A stretch of DNA of 64,000 nt from Tanypteryx hageni (lineage: Eukaryota > Arthropoda > Insecta > Odonata > Petaluridae): assembly GCA_028673005.1 (NCBI GenBank), contig CM054114.1, forward strand, positions 12,679,108-12,743,107, in the 5' to 3' direction. The translations under genes and the position numbers were made by a program. The notes below the pieces were generated by a model. It was not told where the DNA came from, made no database searches, and worked only from the letters and a program-made list of their open reading frames with translations. The first letter of the stretch is position 1. Each line of letters opens with the position of its first letter. This document shows, piece after piece, positions 56,561 through 64,000 of this stretch.

Positions 56561-59500
56561 TCCGCCCTCGACTTTTAGCTTAAAAAATAACAAAAGTGAA
56601 GATAAAGCCGAAAATCTCCTTTCGCCACCCTCCCTTTCTCTCCTTTTATGCTCTCCTCCCTTCCTCCTCCTCTTCCAACCTTTTACTTTATCGGTTCCGT
56701 CATCTTTCTGCTTCGATTCCCCCGATTGTTCTTTACTGCCTCCCTTCTTCCTCTCTCCGCCTGTCACACCCTCTTCTTTGCAATCCCACCCTCCCCCCCA
56801 ACCTAACCCTATCTCTCTCTCTCTCTCTTTGCTTCGCCCCCTTTGCATTCCTCCCACTTTTTATTGCAACCCAGTTCGCTTGATGTCCCTTCGTAAAAGT
56901 TCCAACGACCGCGGCGGACGGATTTGCATCTCAATTTCCACGAAATTTGACAGCGTATTACGGAGATTGTAACAATTTTTGCAACGAAACGCCTTCTCTA
57001 TGTGAGCCACGGTTAGTTCTTTCAATCTTTCTAAATCATAAAATCAAACTAAATCTTTTCCATTTTCTTATTTTTAAGGGAAGTACTTAAGCTTGCTTAC
57101 AAATCATGATTTTTTTCTGATATTTTAACCTGGGGAATCGATTTCACCTCCTTTATTAATCTAGTTTTGACTAAACTGTACCTTTATCAAAGGGAATCTG
57201 CTCGGTATTGAACCTTGGAAAATTTTGTTTTGAATATAGCCCTATGTACGTAATTTAATCCTAAGAAACATTGCTTTCCAAATCGTGTTTGGATTAAAAA
57301 TGCATCGAGCACATTCGCCGCTGTTTGCTTATATCCTCTCAACTAATATATTGCCTCGTTGAATGAGATCCTTCGAATTTCTAAATGTCGTGGAAGTTAA
57401 AACATGCACTTTTAAGATAGTTTTCCACGAGTATTGGATACATAACGGGCTTCGTATTGCCGAAAATCTGTGTTTTTATTTCAATCGAGGCCATTTGCTT
57501 CCCGCGACCTCAGAACGTCAAACGAGTAAATGATTGAACCCCTTCAAAGTCTGCGTTGGGAATGATTTCCGTTTAAAACGAATATTCTGAACTCTGGAAA
57601 AAAAATCTCCGAGGATGAAGTCTGCGGCATTTTTCTCTTTCAGTCAGAATACTAAATGGGACTGCGATGCCTCGCGAGCGGCCATATTTCACCAAAACGG
57701 AGCGTAGCTAGGGGCGATACTTGCCCTTTGGGTCATATCTAACTCCATTCCCACGAATACCAAAACTTTCTAGAACGTAAAAATCGACATTTGCCCAGAT
57801 GCTATGGGGGATAGTAAGTTGGTTTGGGGGCATGTGGGCGGGAGAAAGCAGCTCGTTGTGTTCGGGGAGAGAGAGAGGTCGCACTTAGTAAAAGATTTCG
57901 CGAAGATAAGTGAAGGGCGAGGAGCGTAGGAGGATTTTCATTTTATAGGGCTCGGTGTGTCTTTCGTGCCAGCGTCTCCTGTCGGATTTGAAAACAATCG
58001 AGGGTGGCGTTCGAACCTTAACAGATACCGATTTAGATTGGAAAAGAAAAACACCCTTCCCACATTCTTCAGAGGAAAGTAGCGGCAGTCGAAGATTGCA
58101 TTCATCATTGAAAGTGTAAAGAACATGCATTTCTTCTGAACAAAAAGTTAAGCAACGTTTAGAAACTTAACTATAACATTTCTTGCATGCTAAAAAGTGA
58201 TGGTTTCATGCGATTCGCGATCGGAAACTTATTCGCTATAAATTTCTTTATTTAAACCCGAAGGGCTTTCTCTGATACTTAATTTAAAAGGAAAAGAGAT
58301 TTGTGTACTGTGCAAAGGAAGGGCGATACCTTTGAAAAAGAATCGTATCCTTTTCACCTGGGAAAAGCAATCCAAAATAAAACAACCAACGCACTAATGA
58401 TTGACTCGAACAAATTATCTTTACGACCGTAAGTAGCCGAACCAAAGTATCTTAGCTCAAAAAAATTAACTCCCGAACTATAACCGTTTCTCCCGTGCAT
58501 TAAAAAAATGAACAGCGGAGGGTTTAGCAAAAAAGACCGAGTCAAAATAAACAAAGATTAACGTGCGTGGCAGTTTTCTTTTACGGCTTGTCTCCCTCCC
58601 CTCCCCCCTCCCTTTCCTCCTCCCAGTCTCCCCTCCTCCTCCATTCCCACTTTGGCGTCCTTTTTTCCAACCGACGGCGCGAGAAGATCGCCATAAATGT
58701 TGGAGAAAATTAAGTAGGAATGGGGGAGGGAGGGAGTTTTAAAATGCAAGAGAGGCCGAGGGAAAAAAGAAGAGGGTGGGAATTAGAATGGATGGGAGAG
58801 GGGGAAGATGGGGAGGGAGGAGGAGAGAGAGGAGAAAAGGAGATTAATGCTTTAAGAAGGGGAGGCTGCGGGAGGGAGGAAGAATTTGCATGGGAAAAAG
58901 GCTTTTGGAAGAGGGGATGGAAAAAGATTAGTCCCTCGTAACCGTATACGTCATTTCTGCGTGACACTTTCATGCATAGCTGGATAAGGGTCGTCGCCAG
59001 TTAAAAAATTCCGCGATCGATATTTGTTGCAACGAGCGAACTTTTATAACGCGTCTGCGATAACGAAGACGGAGTGTTACTTGCTTTTTAACGCACCTAT
59101 CTCATAACACGGCGAGGAATTCAAAGGAAAGACATCTCCGATAAAAAAACCAGCCCCTAGGAACGTGACTAAATTATCTAATGAAGCCGAGGAATTGTGG
59201 TGTTGACCTTTTGCATTTGCGACCCAGAGCACACCGAAGAGGAAAGAAAAGCCATTTTGCATTAATCAAAGTTTAAAAAAAATCCCACGCTCTAACTCGA
59301 TATAAATGGGTTACTTAAATCGCAGAAATTCGAAGTAATTTGTTTTCCTCGACTTCTGCATCGCACAAGGTTGTGAATTACGAGCGTCCAACGTTTCCCA
59401 TCTTATTCTCGAGAAATGTAGAGAGAGAGAGAGGGGGGGGAGAAGAGAAAGAGGGGGAAAACACGGAAAACCGTGGCCCCGCGTGGGACATATCTTCGGC

Positions 59501-62500
59501 ACTTAATCTCCAAAGTGAGTCGTATTTCACTTACCCGGAAAACTAATAGAATAGTCCTTTTGGCAATTTATACTCGATAATGGGCGGAGACGAAGAAATA
59601 TGACGAGGTCGCCATTGGGCGTGGCGGGATTGATCGAACCGCGCAGTCTCTGCAGTAATGAAGTTTTTACTGCTTCAAATTAAGATGCCCCTAATTTACA
59701 ATTCTCGGACATTAGAAGTCTGAAATTTTGGAAAATTAATGGGTCCATCTATGTTACCTAACGAATTACCAAAGTACGTGGGAGGGGACCGGCGGACAGA
59801 GTCGCGGAGAAATAACATATTCCGAGCGAAGGAATCGAGTTAGCCGCCAGAGACCGCGCTGCAACGGACCACACAAAGTTCGCATTCACACCGACGATTT
59901 ATTATCTTAATGGGCTTATTTTTTACGATGAGTACATCAGATAATATACCGGTCATAAATAGCGAACGCGTCGGTTCAAGTTTAACATCGACCAATCAAT
60001 CCTTATGACCGCATGAAGACATTACCAAACAGAGAAACGCCAAAACCAAAGTCAAAATACATTTATCCAATTTAATTTAATTAAACTGAATGTGGTCGTA
60101 TTTTTCTCGACTACTTTTTAAGGTAGTAAGAAGGTAAGACATGTATAGGAATACATGCAAACATCAAAATTAAATGTTGGTTTTTAGACGAAGCGTTCAC
60201 ATTAAGGAAAGAAAAACAAATCATCAATTTATAGTTCGCATAAGAATATAAATTTGATTAGATCGGTATTTATAGGAAAAGTAAGCAGTAGGTATTATGA
60301 CTACAGGACATTTAACTCGTTCAAAAAATACACCCTTGGTACTTTTTTCCTTCATTTTCTTAAAACGGTGACTGTTCAAAACTGCCTGATAATATTAAAC
60401 TGCAATAAATTTAAACCAAGAAGCACGAAATTATCGAATCATTCGAATTCCGGAGCCGAATTCGGTAGGGATTTTAGCCTCTGCCAAATTGCCAAGAGAA
60501 AGGGGGCATGGGAGAGAAAGGTCATGAGTGAATGACGAAGAGTAGGGTGAGAAGAGGGAAAGGAACGGGAGGGGGAGAGAGAGATTAGAACGGAATCCTG
60601 ACGGGATTTTGGCAGAAAAAAGCTGCGGACCTTGCCAAGGGAAAATGTCCCTCGAAAAAAGGAGAATAATCTGGGAGGATGAGGAGAGAAAGACTCTTCC
60701 CCCACCCCCACAGCCCCTCCCCACCCCCCTGGCATCCAACCCGCCACTTAGACCCTACCACACCCATCCATCGCTTTCAAACCCACCTTACATTTACTCC
60801 TATTCCTGATCGATGGTTACTGCCTTTCCCTTTGCAAAAATGTCTCCCTCTCCCCCACTCCCCTCGGATCACATCCCTCGAGCAATTTTTACTCTTCCCC
60901 GATCCAACATTTCCAAAATCTCTCGACTATCCCTCCCATCACCCCTTCCCCTCCTAATTCCCCCTCCCTCTCCCTCCCTTCGGGTCACCTCCCCCGCCCT
61001 TTCCCACGATCCGGAATCCTTCCTTCCTCGCTTAAAAAATCTCGGCAAAATTTTTACTCTCGCGTCGAGTTCCTCTTAAAATGACCGCTTCATCCGCCTT
61101 TCATACGCTCCATCCGTCTCCCTTCGCCATTTCATTCAACGCGCGAACACGCCCAGTTCAGCTCTGGCCGCTCGCACACCTGACCGTGACATTCGAAATC
61201 ATTCGCGGAATCCCTCCCACCCCCTCTCATTCCCCTCCTCTACCCCTCCCCCCGCTACACTCCAAGGGCGCCAAGGACGTGCTCTCGGACGCCAAACCTC
61301 GCCGCCCCCACTTTCTACGGCAAAGGCGGTCCTTCAGAAGTTTATACTCGGTTTGTGGGGATTTTCATTTTTATCGTTTTAATCATCGCCGTGGATAATA
61401 AACGTCGAGAGTTGCGGAGGAGAAAGCGGAGAAAGTGGTGATGGACTATGTACATATGGGAAGTGCTGCTCGGCAAACGGGTGATCTTATGCAATGGTGC
61501 AGGGTGAATGGATTTGATAAACGTCGACGAAGAATTGATCGAACGAGCTGTGGGCTGAAATAAAAACGAAAGATGGTTCGGGATCGAACGAAAATAGTTC
61601 AAGGGCGTGCATCTGAATGAAGAATGACTCTACAACAGCATAAAGCGGGATAAGGAAGATGATTTACGAGTGATACGATAACTGAAATTCAAGACAAACG
61701 GTTGTCATTACTGCCAAGTCTAAGTCAGCGAATATCCACACGCGAATTCAATATCGTCTTACTATTTCCTGTCCTCACTTTTGTGTACAAGAACAGAAAT
61801 TATTACGAAATGGATTCATGTAACAAGAAACCATGCGAACATAGAAGATTCACGGATAAGAGCATTAAGCTCGCTCGAAGTTGGCACAGTCAAGTTGTTT
61901 GCCGTGAACCAGACGTGTTTCGAGAGAAAGTGTTTAAAGTAAAATAAACTGGGAGACTGTATAATGAGGCAGGAGGACCAGGAATCCTTCTGAAAGAATG
62001 CCACGCCGATTAACCCAGTGCATCCTCGTTTGCCTTTTTCTCTAAACTCTTTAATATCCGTTTTAAATTTTCTTAATCTCCTCCAAGCCTTGATGGCTGC
62101 GAGACGACTAGTTCGATCCGGAAGAAGTAATAGGGATGGAAATCTTATCTCTCGCCCTCCCCTCTTACTCGCTCCCCCCCTATCCCCTCCCCCTCCTCAC
62201 CTCCCCGCTCCTTTTCCCTCCGCCCTTTTCCTCCTCATAAAGCCCATTTATACTGTAACCCGGCTCTCCGCCCGGCATCCCACAGCCACAGATTAATTAC
62301 TGCGGGCTGCGTGGGCGGGGAAGGGTTGCCATGGGGATGCGGAGTAGTGGCTGGGAAGATAGGAACCGGTCGGCGGTAAGGGAGGGAGGGGGGAGGGGGT
62401 GGATTGGCTTATTGATGACCATTTCTCATTAGGACCCAGACGTCTATGAAAAGCCCCTTTCAGATAGTAAAGGCAATACGACTCTCCGGGAACGGAGCGG

Positions 62501-64000
62501 GAGGGTTAATTCCGTGGTTCGTGGATAGGGAAAGGGTGTGGGAGGGGAAGTAGAGAGGAGCGAATGAGGGGAGAGGGAACGGTCGACGGGGAGTCTGCTT
62601 GCCAAAGCGATTATAACTTTTAGTTAAAGGAATTAAGGTCGATCCTTTAGAGAGGAGAAAGGAAAAAAATTAGCCGAGTTTAAAAGGAGTAATTTGCTTC
62701 GTCCTCGAGATTGAGTGGCGTAATTTCTCAGCATTGCAGTTCTTGCGCTATGCCTTTGACGATAGTAATTCGAAGCGTTAAATGGCGGAGGATTTCCTCT
62801 GAAATAATAACGCGACTGATTAAAGTGAACCTTTTTCCCTTCTTTCGAAGTTATTCGTCACTCTTTCGGGTTCAATTGCTACAGTGACGAGAAAAAAGAG
62901 GACGAATGTTTCCAAATTACAGCCTCGTTCGAAATTAAAATTTTCGCGCTAATATTTAACGAATTTTGAATGGATTTGCCTAATGATTTGTTAAAAATAC
63001 ACTGTTGTTGGACATGTTACACTTAACTCAGTTCGCGAACTGCTCGAAAAAATGTCACATTTATGAATAAATGAGGAATGTCTAAATTAAAAGCGTAAAC
63101 TTATTAAGAATGAATAGAGAGAAGAAAATGATAACACAACTAAAAAGAAAGCGGAAGGTGGGGAGTTAACAAAAACGAAAAAAATTGAATGCGAAGAACT
63201 CGACTCAACCTTAATAATGATTAATAAACAAATCCGAAAGGGAATTTAAATTTCCGAACCCGAACTCTTGGAATAACAGAATCGAAATTTTGATCGAAAG
63301 CTGGTGCGCGAAATACCAATTTGGAAGCCTCTTGCGAGCTTCCGGAGAATAAATACCAAACAAATTGTTAATTTTACTCGTAAGCAATTATTAAATATAA
63401 TGCATTTTTGCTAATGTTTGTGGCGAATATAATACAGGAAAGCGTGAAGTAAAGACAGGAATTTACTTACCGCTCAATAACCACTTTTATCTCAATGAAT
63501 GAATGAGAATATTCATTATAAATTTTAATAATTGGACAGCAAATGAAGTTAACTTGAGAAACGCCAACTGGCAAACAGTGGCGTTAGTTTCATCCAGTAT
63601 ATCATATTCATATAGGGTTATTTAAACTGAACAGAACGAGCAACAATTCATATTCAATACAAACGCGATATTACAACAATGTTTCGCCGAAATAAACATG
63701 CATTAAACTCTATGTCATATGGGATCTGGGTGAAAGTGCCGACAGCCGAAGGGCCGAAGTACGCCGAAGAGCCGAAAGGACAGAAGGGCCGAAGGGGCGG
63801 CAATACGAAACTGCCGAAATATTTACTACGCTATTCGGTCACTTCTCATACTGTTGTTATTATTGTATTTATAGGAATAATAAGAAATTAAGTTATTTTA
63901 ATAAAGTGTCGTAATGTTTTTTATCTCTTTATCTAATCGTCTCACAGTTACTTTTTAACGCTTTAGATAATTATGTCTTCGAAACTTAAATTTTTTCAAT
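56561..64000. other. Long spacer without a recognisable gene
   Basis: CT-rich at 56620-56840, C-rich at 58600-58640, 60700-61000 and 62150-62220; purine-rich at 58720-58920; otherwise AT-rich. Frames up to about 105 codons over the C-rich parts are Pro/Ser-rich repeats. No domain, tRNA or transposon end was recognised. Confidence 0.5.

Overview
This looks like a stretch of invertebrate nuclear DNA, most likely arthropod. It has no operons or bacterial-type gene packing. It has long AT-rich spacers, TA/GT/CT microsatellites and large polypurine and polypyrimidine blocks. It also carries a mix of transposable elements typical of arthropods: an RTE-type LINE, two kinds of Penelope-like element (PLE), several hAT families including a THAP-domain one, and tRNA-derived SINEs. 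The species cannot be fixed from the sequence. I could not recognise a host protein-coding exon anywhere, so the window is probably intergenic or intronic. The many open frames of 60-190 codons outside the elements are low-complexity translations or show no recognisable domain.

Layout. 1-7.3 kb: mostly unique sequence with one old B-box-bearing repeat. 7.36-8.02 kb: a foldback element carrying a SINE. 9.65-9.95 kb: a second copy of that SINE, inverted, with a clean target-site duplication (TSD). 12.7-13.3 kb: an old repeat and a short MITE. 13.8-15.2 kb: a two-part tandem repeat array whose partner lies inverted at 29.7-31.1 kb. 15.3-16.0 kb: decayed GIY-YIG part of a PLE. 16.7-20.0 kb (minus): an intact full-length RTE-type LINE. 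20.07-23.24 kb: a second PLE (GIY-YIG domain, hammerhead-like ends) interrupted by a 1.85 kb hAT element with a perfect 8-bp TSD. 23.8-24.4 kb: polypyrimidine block. 25.17-25.60 kb: hAT MITE. 27.2-28.9 kb: THAP-hAT relic. 32.05-32.36 kb: its short MITE derivative, with a perfect 8-bp TSD. 34.05-35.71 kb (plus): 5'-truncated copy of the LINE. 36.9-38.35 kb: polypurine minisatellite. 38.4-64 kb: mostly unique sequence with one more hAT-like MITE, dispersed repeats, a miRNA-like hairpin, RFX-type X-box motifs and one CpG-rich TATA-containing promoter candidate at 56.2-56.56 kb.

The most informative result is structural. The two LINE copies are inverted to each other and nearly identical. An exact 11-bp sequence lies at the 3' flank of one and at the 5' flank of the other. 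That is what a split TSD would look like after recombination between the copies inverted the roughly 14-17 kb between them, or after an assembler joined the wrong arms. Other results worth following are stem-compensated hammerhead-like motifs at both ends of the second PLE, a tRNA-like pol III promoter module at the extreme 5' end of the full-length LINE, a two-copy composite tandem repeat family with a perfect 35-bp palindrome, and a 91-nt miRNA-like hairpin.
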